From JABMRP01 sp964444795 (GTDB taxonomy: Bacteria; Planctomycetota; Planctomycetia; Pirellulales; Thermoguttaceae): a stretch of 64,000 nt of DNA. The notes below the pieces were generated by a model that saw nothing but the letters and a program-made list of their open reading frames with translations, searched no databases and was not told where the DNA came from. Below are positions 1 through 9,414 of the stretch, one piece after another; positions within the stretch are counted from its first letter, which is position 1, and the number at the start of each line of letters is the position of its first letter. Position numbers and translations under genes: made by a program. The DNA is taken from contig CAYUIQ010000010.1 in NCBI GenBank assembly GCA_964444795.1, positions 8,421 through 72,420 of the forward strand, read 5' to 3'.

Positions 1-596
1 CCGCCGAAGACGACAGCCATCCCCCGCTGCTGGTCCACGCGGTCGACGTGGCCGATCGTCAGGACGTCGACGGCTTACTGGCCTGGTCTCGCGAAGAACT
101 CGGGCCGCTGGATATCCTCGTCAACAGCGCGGGGATCAACGTTCCGAATCGGGCAATGGCCGAACTCGATCCCGAACAATGGGACCAGATGATCGCCATC
201 AATCTGACCGGGGCCTACAATTGCATCCATGCCGTCCTGCCGGATATGCGAAGCCGCAAGTCGGGATGGATCGTCAACATCTCGTCGATCGCCGGCAAAC
301 GGGCCATGGCATTGGGTGGGGCGGGCTACTGCGCATCGAAGTTCGGGATGGGCGCCCTGGGAACCACCGTCGGACTGGAAGAAAGGTCCCACGGCATTCA
401 CGTGACCAACATCTACCCGGGCGAAGTCGACACGCCGATCCTTGAGAAACGCCCCACGCCCGTGCCCCAGGAGAAGCGAGCCGTGATGCTCAAGCCGGCG
501 GATATCGCCGAAATGGTCGTCGCCGTCGCCCGGCTGCATCCGCGGGCCGTGGTACCCGAACTGGTGATCACGCCGCTGTACCAGGAGTATGCGTAG
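1..596 (+). CDS. SDR-family NAD(P)-dependent oxidoreductase, 5'-truncated by window edge
   Basis: This is the C-terminal part of a short-chain dehydrogenase/reductase; the reading frame is open through base 3, so the start and the N-terminal TGxxxGxG cofactor loop lie outside the window. Visible SDR landmarks are the NSAG segment after LDILVNS, the N-I-S-S strand carrying the catalytic Ser, and the YCASK motif supplying catalytic Tyr and Lys. The PGEVDTPI segment is typical of the region after the active site. Such enzymes oxidise or reduce alcohols and ketones with NAD(P); the substrate cannot be read from this fragment. The stop is TAG at 594-596. The family call is secure, the specific function is unknown. 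Confidence 0.9.
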   Translation, partial: AEDDSHPPLLVHAVDVADRQDVDGLLAWSREELGPLDILVNSAGINVPNRAMAELDPEQWDQMIAINLTGAYNCIHAVLPDMRSRKSGWIVNISSIAGKRAMALGGAGYCASKFGMGALGTTVGLEERSHGIHVTNIYPGEVDTPILEKRPTPVPQEKRAVMLKPADIAEMVVAVARLHPRAVVPELVITPLYQEYA

Positions 597-708
597 TGCC
601 TTGTGGCCCCCAAATAGTACAAGAACCGACAATCGCCGGGGAGAGTTCCCGCTACACGGTATCTCTTGCCCGGCGATTTCTTGGCCGCGGAGGATATTTC
701 GCGAGCTC

Positions 709-2025
709 TCAGAACCCGTACTTGGCCATGAACTCCAGCCGGACCGATTCGCCGGGTCGCTTGCTGGAGTAAAGGGTTTTCCAGGACTGGGCCTCGAAGC
801 CGAGTTTGAACTTCGGGGTCACGTCGTAGATCAGATTGGCGAAGAACATCTGATTGTAGATCCGGCCGCCGCCACTGGTTACGTGCGAATCTTGCGGATC
901 GTCCAAACCGTAACCGAAGTGGCTGTGCCATTTCGGGTTCCAGTCGTACCACAGCTCGACCCAGCCGCCGCGCGAGTAGATCGTGTCGCGGCGGGTCGCG
1001 TCGACTCCTTGGATAATGCCGCCGAGGAATGTCGTCAGGTTTTCGCCGGCGAAGACCTCACCTTGAATTCCCATGCGCCGGAAAATGGGCCAGCGGAAAT
1101 CGGCGTTCATCGACCAAGTGGACAGCGCTCGGTCGTCGACGGCCGGCGCGGCGTCGAAGTCGAAGATCTGCTCGCCCACGTGGCCCGACACGCCCAATTG
1201 AATCGGCCGGAAATTTTTTCCCCGCCGACCCAAGGTCAGTCCGCAACGCCCCTCAAGGACCGGCCAGCCGGCATGGTCCCCGGAAAATTGTGGGTTGGCC
1301 GCGGAGTCGGCGACCACGTCGGCGTTGATCGAACCCTGCAGGTCGACCTTCAGCGCGTCGGAGAAGGTCAAGTACCGTTCGCCGCGGATTTGGGCTCGCC
1401 GGTATCCGATGTTGCCGGCACCCCAAGCGACCGAATACATGATGCTGCCGGGCAGCAACGGCGAAATTACGTCCCAAGTCTGCCCCATCACCAGACGGTA
1501 ATCGTCGTTCTTCACTTCCCAATACGCGTGCCGAAGCAGCACGCCCGGCTTGTTCTCCACGGCAAACGCACCGTGGAAATCGATCTCGATCTTACCGCCG
1601 CTCTTGGCACATCCGAAATTCCACAGACGCGGGCCTTCGACGTTCAATCCCAATCGAGTGGCTCGGGCGTTGACGTGGAAGGCATCTTCACCTTGATCCT
1701 CGGCCGAAAACACGTACAGCGTGAAGTCGCCCGCGTTGCTGCGTTCGGTCTCGTACGCCACGTTGGCCCAAAGGAAGCCGTACGGCACGACCCTGAAATC
1801 GCCCTTGGTCCAGGCATACTTCTTCATCTCTGCCCGCAACTCGTCCAGCGAATAGTGTGGGTTCTCCGCGGGCGAATCCAGCGCGCTGGTGAAACCGGTC
1901 GACTCCACTGTGGGCAAGTCGGCTAGTCCTTCGGTTCCGACTGCCGGCGCGGCTGGGTCTTGGGACATCGCTACCGCCGGGGTCAACATCGCCAGCGCGC
2001 ACATCCATCGCAGAATGCTTCTCAT
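709..2025 (-). CDS. DcaP-like outer-membrane porin
   Basis: About 438 residues starting at MRSILRWMCALAMLTP, a clear Sec signal peptide ending near AMSQD; a longer in-frame start 36 codons upstream would bury the signal, so it was rejected. The mature part has alternating aromatic/polar strands, many Tyr/Trp residues, and ends in ...MAKYGF with the terminal Phe typical of outer-membrane beta barrels. The segment with NARATRLGLNVEGP, followed by an HAYWEV strand and VMGQTWD, resembles DcaP-type trimeric porins, which pass small organic solutes through the outer membrane. The gene stands alone and is divergent from the small secreted protein at 2488. The barrel porin call is fairly firm, the substrate is unknown. 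Confidence 0.75.
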   Translation of the reverse strand: MRSILRWMCALAMLTPAVAMSQDPAAPAVGTEGLADLPTVESTGFTSALDSPAENPHYSLDELRAEMKKYAWTKGDFRVVPYGFLWANVAYETERSNAGDFTLYVFSAEDQGEDAFHVNARATRLGLNVEGPRLWNFGCAKSGGKIEIDFHGAFAVENKPGVLLRHAYWEVKNDDYRLVMGQTWDVISPLLPGSIMYSVAWGAGNIGYRRAQIRGERYLTFSDALKVDLQGSINADVVADSAANPQFSGDHAGWPVLEGRCGLTLGRRGKNFRPIQLGVSGHVGEQIFDFDAAPAVDDRALSTWSMNADFRWPIFRRMGIQGEVFAGENLTTFLGGIIQGVDATRRDTIYSRGGWVELWYDWNPKWHSHFGYGLDDPQDSHVTSGGGRIYNQMFFANLIYDVTPKFKLGFEAQSWKTLYSSKRPGESVRLEFMAKYGF

Positions 2026-2487
2026 TTTTCTCGCATCCGTTCGAGGCAGGTCCAGCGGCGCAATGCGCTTCGGTCGGCGGAACCGGTTTCCCGGGCCGCC
2101 GATCGCGTCGCTCGTGGACTGAGGGTGGGCCAATCAATAACGTTATCGTCACCAGAACGCGCACACTTGACATAATACGCATAATACGGGCTTCAGAAAG
2201 AATGAGTACTGTCAGGAAAATAAGATAAATACATAATTTGGATATTTTGGGAGTTCGGGATGTCACGGGCTCGTTCGAGCGGGTGTTGAATCTCCTTGTC
2301 GTGACAGCTTGGGCTGTCTAAAATTCCTCGCGGTCCATGCGAGTGGATCGCACGAAAACGGCCATGGATAGGGCTATCGTGTCGCGATTTGCCTGCCCGC
2401 CGCGTGTCGCCTTGAAAGTGCGGGCGATCATACGGGCCTGTTTCTGCTTTTCCCCGGACTGCCTGACCCACTAGAGAGGACTCTCGC
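2026..2487. other. divergent intergenic region between porin and small secreted protein
   Basis: This 462-base stretch separates two divergently oriented genes and should hold both promoters. It contains a markedly AT-rich part at about 2150-2250 inside GC-rich DNA, with a perfect TTGACA at about 2168 on the plus strand, but no well-spaced -10 box follows it. I see no RNA gene, repeat or further convincing coding frame here. Confidence 0.4.
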
Positions 2488-2775
2488 ATGTTCCATCGCC
2501 TTTCAGTCGTGCTGCTCGTCGGCCTGGCGACCGCGTGGAGCGCTTCGGTGGCCGAAGCGCACCGATCTCGGCGGAACTGCTGCTGTCGAGCGCCTGTTGC
2601 GATCGCTCAACTTCCGGCGGTGTCCAGAGAAGCCGTGCCGCAAAAAACCGTGCTCGAGGAAGCGGTACCTCCCTCGGCCGTCCAGGTTCGGGTGTACAAG
2701 CCGGTGATCCGCGTGTCGACACCGGCGCGATTCAGCTACTCCCAGTGGCACCGGGAATTCCGCGAAAGCCAATAG
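2488..2775 (+). CDS. small secreted hypothetical protein
   Basis: A 95-residue product with a strong AGAGAGGA ribosome-binding site 7-8 bases before the ATG. The N-terminus MFHRLSVVLLVGLATAWSAS is a Sec signal peptide with likely cleavage after AEA. The mature peptide of about 70 residues begins with a basic, Cys-rich stretch (HRSRRNCCC) and then a Pro/Val-rich part ending in SQWHREF. No known domain is recognised. The short Cys-rich secreted form could be a small envelope protein. Coding status is supported by the signal peptide and RBS only. Confidence 0.6.
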   Translation: MFHRLSVVLLVGLATAWSASVAEAHRSRRNCCCRAPVAIAQLPAVSREAVPQKTVLEEAVPPSAVQVRVYKPVIRVSTPARFSYSQWHREFRESQ

Positions 2776-3002
2776 CCACCGCGGAAGTCTCCCATCCGAG
2801 GCAAGGCCGCCCGCGGAAGGTCACGAACCGGCCAATCCGGATTTTCGGAGATATTGTCCTCACCGATACCTCAGCGGCTCGGGTTCGGTGCCTCGCGCCC
2901 GGGATCCGGCGGGCAAGATTCCCTCACCGACCCATTTCCGCTAGAATGGCGGTTCGATGATGGCTTCGTTCCATGAAAACAGCCGGTGGGTGAGAATAGT
3001 CG

Positions 3003-4274
3003 ATGCGAAATCTGGTGACGCTCGTACTGGGAGGCGGTCGCGGCACGCGGCTCTATCCGTTGACGAAGTATCGGTCCAAACCGGCCGTGCCGCTAGCCGG
3101 CAAGTACCGGCTGATCGATATTCCGCTGTCCAACTGCATCCATAGCGGGCTGAACCGGATTTACGTGCTCACGCAGTTCAATTCGGTGAGCCTCCATCGC
3201 CATATCCGCAGCACCTACAACTTCGACCCGTTCGATCGCGGGTTTGTCGAGATCCTCGCGGCCCAACAGACGCTGGCCAGTACCGACTGGTATCAGGGCA
3301 CGGCCGACGCGGTGCGGCAGAACCTTCGATATCTTCAGCAGCCGGGCATCGAGTACGTGCTGATTCTCTCCGGCGATCAGCTCTACCGGATGGACTTTCG
3401 GCAGATGATTGCCACCCACCGGGAGTCGAAAGCCGACGTGACGATCGCCGCGGTGCCGGTGGCCCGGGAAGCGGCTTCGGGGCTGGGGATCATGCGGCTG
3501 GACGACTCCGGGCGTGTGGACGGGTTTCTCGAAAAGCCGAAGACCGACAAGGAGCTTTCGCACGTGCGGACCGATCCGGCGTGGATCGACGCCCGGGGGA
3601 TTGAAAGCCGTGGGCGCGATTGCCTGGCCAGCATGGGCATCTACCTGTTCAATCGGGATGCGCTGGTCGACGTACTCGACAAGACGCCCTACCAGGACTT
3701 CGGCCGGGAGATCTTTCCCGCTTCGATCCGCGCGCGACACGTCCAGGTCCACCTCTCCGACGGCTATTGGGAGGACATCGGAACGATCCGGTCGTTTTTC
3801 GAAGCGAACCTCGAGATGACGGCGACCGAACCGCCCTTTTCGCTGATTTCGGACGACGGGCCGATTTACTCCCGAGCCCGTTTTCTCCCTCCTTCCCGGC
3901 TCGACGGCGCCACGGTCCGCGGAAGCCTGATGGCCGACGGCTGCCTGATCGATCGGGGCGTGACGATCGAGAATAGCGTCATCGGACTGCGTTGCGTCAT
4001 CGGCCGCGACGTGGTGATCCGCAACTCGGTGCTGATGGGCAACGACTTCTACGAATCGCCCGACGACCGCAACGGCCACTCGCCGATCGGAATCGGTGCC
4101 GGCAGCCACATCGAAGACGCCATCATCGACAAGAACTGCCGCATCGGCCTGGGCGCACGGATCGTCAACCGCCAGGGCGTCGACGCCACCGAGGAAACGG
4201 CCCACGGCATGATCCAGGACGGCATCGTCGTGGTCCCCAAAGGGGCGACGATCCCCGACGATTGGTCGCTGTAG
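3003..4274 (+). CDS. glgC: glucose-1-phosphate adenylyltransferase (copy 1)
   Basis: This 423-residue enzyme makes ADP-glucose from ATP and glucose-1-phosphate, the committed step of bacterial glycogen synthesis. The N-terminal nucleotidyltransferase motif LGGGRGTRLYPLT (residues 9-21), the KPAVPLAGKYRLID segment, the WYQGTADAV glucose-phosphate loop, and the FLEKPK and YWEDIG motifs are all present. The C-terminal third shows hexapeptide left-handed beta-helix repeats (ENSVIGLRCVIGRDVVIRNSVL). The length is normal and it ends ...VPKGATIPDDWSL as expected. A paralogue lies at 24838-26244; this copy is closer in style to the plant/cyanobacterial type. It stands alone, followed by a histidine kinase. 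Confidence 0.95.
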   Translation: MRNLVTLVLGGGRGTRLYPLTKYRSKPAVPLAGKYRLIDIPLSNCIHSGLNRIYVLTQFNSVSLHRHIRSTYNFDPFDRGFVEILAAQQTLASTDWYQGTADAVRQNLRYLQQPGIEYVLILSGDQLYRMDFRQMIATHRESKADVTIAAVPVAREAASGLGIMRLDDSGRVDGFLEKPKTDKELSHVRTDPAWIDARGIESRGRDCLASMGIYLFNRDALVDVLDKTPYQDFGREIFPASIRARHVQVHLSDGYWEDIGTIRSFFEANLEMTATEPPFSLISDDGPIYSRARFLPPSRLDGATVRGSLMADGCLIDRGVTIENSVIGLRCVIGRDVVIRNSVLMGNDFYESPDDRNGHSPIGIGAGSHIEDAIIDKNCRIGLGARIVNRQGVDATEETAHGMIQDGIVVVPKGATIPDDWSL

Positions 4275-4426
4275 GACGCCGGGCTTCATCCCCGGCCCAA
4301 CCGGCACGACCGCTGCAATCCCTCTCCGAGACGCGTCCCATGGGGACACTCCGTAACCTACATTTGCGCTGAGCGGCGGTATGCGCCGTCGTCAACCGTC
4401 TTCGGAGATCGTTTGAGACGTTGCCC

Positions 4427-7270
4427 ATGAACGACCTTGTGCTGGAGAGTGTTCGCGCCATCGTTCTCGCCGGAGCGTGCGCGTTTCTTTGGCGTCAGGG
4501 ACGCAAGCGGAGCGACCTTTTGCGCCGGGGGTGGAATTGGATCCTCGGCGGATTCGGCCTGCTGCTGCTGGCCAGCCTGCTGGACGTCACCGACAACTTC
4601 GAGTCGCTCAACCGGTTCGTTGTCGTCGGCGATACACCGGTCCAGGCGTTCCTCGAAAAACTGGTGGGGTATCTGGGAGGGTTTATTGTCCTGTTGGTGG
4701 GCCTCGTTCGTTGGATCCCCACCGTTACGTCCCACGAAAAAATACTGCAAGGCGAACGGCGATTTCGCGCGATTACCGAGAATACGACCGATCTGACGGT
4801 CATCCTCGGCGAGGATGGAACGTATCGTTATGCCAGCCCCTCGATCGACAAGACCTCCGGGTATTCGGTCGCCGAGGTTGTCGGCGCACGACCCACCGAT
4901 TTTCTCCACCCCGAAGACGAACAGGCGGTGATGGAAACCGCCCGTCGGGCCCTTGCACATCCCAACACACCAGTGGAGATCAAGCCCTTCCGCGTCCTTC
5001 ATCGCCAGGGTCACTATTTCTGGCTGGACGGCATCGCCGTCGGCATGCCCGACGTGCCGGGAGTCGAGGGCGTGGTGATAAACTGCCAAGACGTCACGGC
5101 CCGCCTCCGGGCGGAAGAAGAGTTACGCTACCGCGACGATTTCCAACAGATCGTTACGGCAATTTCCTCCGAATTCGTGCGGCTTGTGCCCGAGGAAATC
5201 GGCGACGGGATTGACCGAGCACTGGCGACAATCGGTCGATTCACCGACGTCGATCGGAGCTACGTGTTCCTGCTGCGCGACGACCGCGAAACGCTCGACA
5301 ATACGCACGAATGGTGCGCCGCGGGAATCGAACCGCAAATCGACAGTCTTCAGGGGATCCCGCTGGACGAGGGGTTGCCTTGGTTTGCCAAGAGAATTCG
5401 GGCCTGCCGGGACGTGCATATTCCTTCCGTCGCGGCGCTTCCGCCGGAGGCCGCGGTCGAGAAGGAGCATTTCCAGCGACAGGCTATTCGCTCTCTGGTC
5501 GTCGTTCCCCTGATCGGCGGCCATCGCTTGAAGGGATTTCTCGGGTTCGATTCGGTGCGGGCGGAGAAGGAGTGGCCCGTCGAGATCGTCGCGCTGCTGC
5601 GGATCGTGGGGGAAGTCTTCACCAACTCGCTGGAGCGAAAGCGAACCGAAGAGGAACTGGCCGAAAGCGAGAAGCGATACCGTCTTCTTGCCGAGAAATC
5701 GAGCGACGTGATCTGGACGTCCGACCTGGAGATGAACTGGAGCTACATCAGCCCGTCGATCGAGCGGTTGTGTGGCTACACGGTGGAAGAAGCGATGGCC
5801 CGGCCGATCCACCAGATGCTGACTCCCGCCTCGGCCATGCGCGCGATGGAAACGCTTCGAGAATTGCTCCAGACCGTTGCCGACGATCCGAGCAAAGTGT
5901 CGGAGCCGGTCACCGTGGAGGTCGAATTCATCTGCAAGGACGGAGCGACCGTCTGGACGGAAGTCAATGCGTCGCTGGTCTGCGATGAAAACGGTAGTCT
6001 GGTCGGTTTGCTGGGAGCCGCACGGAATATTGCCCAGCGGAAGCAGGCCGAGACGGAACTGGCCGAGGCCAAGAACGCGGCCGAAAAAGCCAATCTGGCC
6101 AAGAGCCAATTCCTGGCCAACATGAGCCACGAAATCCGCACACCCATGACGGCCATCCTCGGATTCGCCGATTTGCTGCACGAGAACACCGTGAAACCCG
6201 AAAACGTCGCCGCGGTGGATACGATTCGCCGAAACGGAGACTACCTCCTCGAGTTGATCAACAACATCCTCGACCTCTCCAAGATCGAGGCGGGCAAACT
6301 GGAAATCCAGCGCGTGCGGTGCTCGCCCCTTGAGATCCTCTCGGAAGTGGCCTCGTTGATGAAGGTCAGGGCCGACGCAAAAGGCCTCTCGCTGGCGCTC
6401 CAATGCCAGGGCTCGATCCCCCGGACCATCGAGACCGACCCCGTGCGGCTGAGGCAGATTCTCATCAACCTCGTGGGAAACGCCGTCAAGTTCACCGAAG
6501 TGGGAGGCGTTCTGGTCGTCGTCCGCCTGACCGACGACTCCATTGGCAAGGCAAACCTGCGGATCGAGGTTTCCGATACGGGCATCGGCATGAACGGGGA
6601 GCAAACCGAAAAACTCTTCCAGCCGTTTGTTCAGGCGGATACATCCGCGACGCGAAGATTCGGCGGCACCGGACTGGGATTGACCATCAGCAGACGGCTC
6701 GCGCATATCCTCGGCGGCGACATCCGTGCCCAGAGCGAGCCGGGCATGGGCAGCACCTTCACCGTCGACGTGTCGCCCGGGCCGCTGGTGGGCGTGGCCA
6801 TGACCGACCGTTTCCCCAAGGCCGAATCGACACGCACGCCGGCCGAGACTTTCGATCTCACCGCAGACGTTGTCCTGAACTGCCGGATCCTGCTGGCCGA
6901 GGACGGTCCCGACAATCAACGGCTAATCTCGTTCTTATTGAGAAAGGCCGGGGCCGACGTCGTCATGGCCGAAAACGGACGCGTCGCGGTCGAGTGCGTC
7001 GGGCGGGCGCAAGCCGACGGAAGACCGTTCGATCTGGTGTTGATGGACATGCAGATGCCCGCGGTCGATGGGTATCAGGCCACCGAGAGACTTCGCGCCG
7101 ACGGGTGTACGGTTCCGATCATTGCCCTGACCGCCCACGCCATGGCCGGAGACCGGCAGAAATGTCTCCAAGCCGGCTGCAACGACTATCTGACCAAACC
7201 GATCGATCGGAGCGAGTTCCTGCTCATGATCGCGCGGTACACCCACACCGCGGACTCGCGATCCACCTGA
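4427..7270 (+). CDS. membrane-anchored hybrid sensor histidine kinase (PAS-GAF-PAS-HisKA-HATPase-REC)
   Basis: A 947-residue phosphorelay kinase. Two to three hydrophobic segments within the first 100 residues anchor it. They are followed by a PAS domain (about 115-225), a GAF domain (about 235-405), a second PAS (about 425-540), and a short coiled coil. The dimerisation domain has His568 in the H-box NMSHEIRTPM. The ATPase domain shows the N-box LINLVGNAVKF, DTGIGM and GGTGLGLTIS. The C-terminal receiver has acidic residues in LLAEDGPD, phospho-acceptor Asp874 in LMDMQMP, and the conserved YLTKP lysine. The ATG at 4427 was preferred over an in-frame TTG six bases earlier. There is no output domain, so phosphate must pass to another protein. 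The signal is unknown. Confidence 0.93.
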   Translation: MNDLVLESVRAIVLAGACAFLWRQGRKRSDLLRRGWNWILGGFGLLLLASLLDVTDNFESLNRFVVVGDTPVQAFLEKLVGYLGGFIVLLVGLVRWIPTVTSHEKILQGERRFRAITENTTDLTVILGEDGTYRYASPSIDKTSGYSVAEVVGARPTDFLHPEDEQAVMETARRALAHPNTPVEIKPFRVLHRQGHYFWLDGIAVGMPDVPGVEGVVINCQDVTARLRAEEELRYRDDFQQIVTAISSEFVRLVPEEIGDGIDRALATIGRFTDVDRSYVFLLRDDRETLDNTHEWCAAGIEPQIDSLQGIPLDEGLPWFAKRIRACRDVHIPSVAALPPEAAVEKEHFQRQAIRSLVVVPLIGGHRLKGFLGFDSVRAEKEWPVEIVALLRIVGEVFTNSLERKRTEEELAESEKRYRLLAEKSSDVIWTSDLEMNWSYISPSIERLCGYTVEEAMARPIHQMLTPASAMRAMETLRELLQTVADDPSKVSEPVTVEVEFICKDGATVWTEVNASLVCDENGSLVGLLGAARNIAQRKQAETELAEAKNAAEKANLAKSQFLANMSHEIRTPMTAILGFADLLHENTVKPENVAAVDTIRRNGDYLLELINNILDLSKIEAGKLEIQRVRCSPLEILSEVASLMKVRADAKGLSLALQCQGSIPRTIETDPVRLRQILINLVGNAVKFTEVGGVLVVVRLTDDSIGKANLRIEVSDTGIGMNGEQTEKLFQPFVQADTSATRRFGGTGLGLTISRRLAHILGGDIRAQSEPGMGSTFTVDVSPGPLVGVAMTDRFPKAESTRTPAETFDLTADVVLNCRILLAEDGPDNQRLISFLLRKAGADVVMAENGRVAVECVGRAQADGRPFDLVLMDMQMPAVDGYQATERLRADGCTVPIIALTAHAMAGDRQKCLQAGCNDYLTKPIDRSEFLLMIARYTHTADSRST

Positions 7271-7385
7271 CAGCAATCGCGAGAGATCGAGCGGGCCTTG
7301 CCGCCCGGTTTGAATTTCTCGGCCCGTTCGGCTAGGCTGGGGGCATCGAAGTCGTCCGACCTTGCCGATCCGGGAGATTCTGGCC

Positions 7386-9338
7386 ATGCGAACTTCAGCC
7401 CGAGGGGTTCTGCTCGTCTCGATCGTTTTGCTATGTGCCGGCGTCGTGTGCATCTGTCCACCGAGCGCTCCGGCGGCTCCGCCGCGCGGGGCTTCCTTGC
7501 AGGCGCTGTTTGCCGCGCGGGGGGAAGATGCCAAGGCGGCGATTTTCATCAAGATGCGCAACTCGCTGGCACCGGTCGATACGCTGACCATCGTACAACG
7601 GGAAACGTCGCCCTGGATCGCCGGAATGGCGGTCGGTGTCTACCTGAAATCGGCCAAGGTCGACCCCACACAGGCGGCCGTCATCCTCAACACGTTTTCC
7701 CAAAGGCCGGGCAGTCTCGCACTGGCGGCCACGCTGGGCGCCGCCAGTGGCCAAGTCACGCCGATCACCGAGCAACTTCTCCAGTTGCCGCAAGATCGGT
7801 CGTCGCGGCCCAAACTGCTGGCCGCGCTGATGCTGGCCACGTATGTCCGCATGGCAGCCGACGGTGCCCTCAGCCGCACTTCCCAATCGGCCCCGGCCGT
7901 AGTTCCCGCCGTGGCGCCTGCCGACGGCGAGCCGGTCGAGTCGGATTTCGTGGTCCCGGGCGCAGGCGCTGCGCCGGACGACGCGAAGAAGGGGGTCGGG
8001 AAAAAGGGCCCGAAGAAAGGCGCGGGCAAGAAGGGCGGCAACAGCGGCCGCGTGCCCCTGGTCGGTCGAGTCAAACTCGAACCGCTGCTGACGACCCTCT
8101 TGGCCGAGAAAGACGCCGATATCCTCGAAGCGACCGTCCTTGCCGCGGCCTGGATGCGCGCCGCCAGTGTCAAGGACGCAATCCTCGCACTGGACGCGAC
8201 TCGCGAGCCGGGCGTCCAAGGTGCCCGGCTGCTCTACATGGCCAAGTTGAAGCTCGACGTACCCGAGACGCTGATCGAGGAAGTGTTCACCTCCCGCCCC
8301 CGTCCGGCTCCCGAGTTTTCCCGGCTGTCGCCCGGCCTGTCGTACTACGACGTGCGCACTTCGGCCCTGGGCTACGGCTGCGAGGCGCTGGGGGAACTGG
8401 GTGAGGAGAAATATCTCGACAAGCTGCACGACGCGCTGTTGGATCGCGATCTCCGCGTCCAGATCGAGGCGGCCAAGGCGCTGGAGAAGATCGGCGCGGC
8501 CGAGTCGCTGGAGCCGCTGTTGGAGAAGGTCCGCTCGTATCGCACTCCGTGGCCCGTGCTCGTCTCGGTTCTCTCGGCCGTCGGTGCGATTCCCGACGAG
8601 CGGTCGATTCCCGTGTTGATCGAGCGGTTGGAAAAGGAGACCGGCCGCTTTCGCCTCGACGTCAACTATGCCCTGGCTTCGATCGCCGGCGATCAGGTGG
8701 CCGGCACGCTGGACGATTGGAAGGCCTGGTGGGAGCAGAACAAGGCCGTCTTCACCGTTGATCCTCAGGCCACGGCCGCGTTTCGCAGGCAGTTCCGCGT
8801 GCAAGACATGCGGGTGCCCTCGCTGGGGTCGTTTTACGACATGGAGATCTACAGCGACCGGTGCGTCTTCGTGCTCGATACGTCGGCCTCGATGAGGGGC
8901 GACAAGATCGTTTCGCTCAAAGAGAACCTGATCAAGACGTTTACCACGCTGAACGAGATCGTCCGTTTCAACGTGATCGATTTCGGCGGGCCGATCGCGC
9001 TGATGAAACCGGGCGGGCTGATCACCGCCGCGGAGATCCCGCAGGTCGTGCGGCAAGTTGCCTACATGAAACTCACCCTCGGTACCCGATCGTACGACGC
9101 CATGGAACTGGGGATGATGCTCCCGGGGGTCGATACGATCATCTTCCTTTCCGACGGAGCTCCGGTGGCCGGCAAGTTCGACGTCTGGTCGCGGGTGGTT
9201 GCCGGTTTTCACATCTACAACCGCTACCGCCCGATCGCCATCTGGACCCTCGAATTCGGCGCCGGCGGCTCGAACCTCGCCTGGATGGAAGAACTCTCGG
9301 CCAAGAACTTCGGCAAGAGCAGTTCGCCGGTGCCCTGA
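7386..9338 (+). CDS. exported HEAT-repeat / von Willebrand factor A domain protein
   Basis: About 650 residues with a signal peptide (MRTSARGVLLVSIVLLCAGVV). After an alpha-helical region comes an unusual lysine/glycine stretch around residues 200-216 (KKGVGKKGPKKG), then HEAT-like helical repeats about 300-460 (LEALGELGEEKY and EAAKALEKIGAAESLEPLL style). A VWA domain starts near residue 490 with the MIDAS motif DTSAS in CVFVLDTSASMRG, and FLSDGAP is the later metal-site loop. VWA domains bind ligands or partners through a divalent metal; HEAT repeats are protein scaffolds. This combination is frequent in planctomycete exported proteins of unknown role. It lies 76 bases before the sulfatase on the same strand. 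The basic stretch could be a nucleic-acid or polyanion contact. Confidence 0.8.
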   Translation: MRTSARGVLLVSIVLLCAGVVCICPPSAPAAPPRGASLQALFAARGEDAKAAIFIKMRNSLAPVDTLTIVQRETSPWIAGMAVGVYLKSAKVDPTQAAVILNTFSQRPGSLALAATLGAASGQVTPITEQLLQLPQDRSSRPKLLAALMLATYVRMAADGALSRTSQSAPAVVPAVAPADGEPVESDFVVPGAGAAPDDAKKGVGKKGPKKGAGKKGGNSGRVPLVGRVKLEPLLTTLLAEKDADILEATVLAAAWMRAASVKDAILALDATREPGVQGARLLYMAKLKLDVPETLIEEVFTSRPRPAPEFSRLSPGLSYYDVRTSALGYGCEALGELGEEKYLDKLHDALLDRDLRVQIEAAKALEKIGAAESLEPLLEKVRSYRTPWPVLVSVLSAVGAIPDERSIPVLIERLEKETGRFRLDVNYALASIAGDQVAGTLDDWKAWWEQNKAVFTVDPQATAAFRRQFRVQDMRVPSLGSFYDMEIYSDRCVFVLDTSASMRGDKIVSLKENLIKTFTTLNEIVRFNVIDFGGPIALMKPGGLITAAEIPQVVRQVAYMKLTLGTRSYDAMELGMMLPGVDTIIFLSDGAPVAGKFDVWSRVVAGFHIYNRYRPIAIWTLEFGAGGSNLAWMEELSAKNFGKSSSPVP

Positions 9339-9414
9339 AGTGCCGGCATGTCGTTCAGCGGAGATGCAAACATTTCGCCTCAGAAGGTCAAGCCATCGTA
9401 CAGGAGAATCCCTT

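Noticed and set aside
589..1926. 445-codon plus-strand frame opposite the porin
   Set aside because: No domain, no ribosome site, and entirely covered by a clear signal-peptide-bearing porin on the other strand.
4421..4426. TTG start for the hybrid kinase
   Set aside because: The ATG six bases later starts the same protein; nothing supports the two extra residues.
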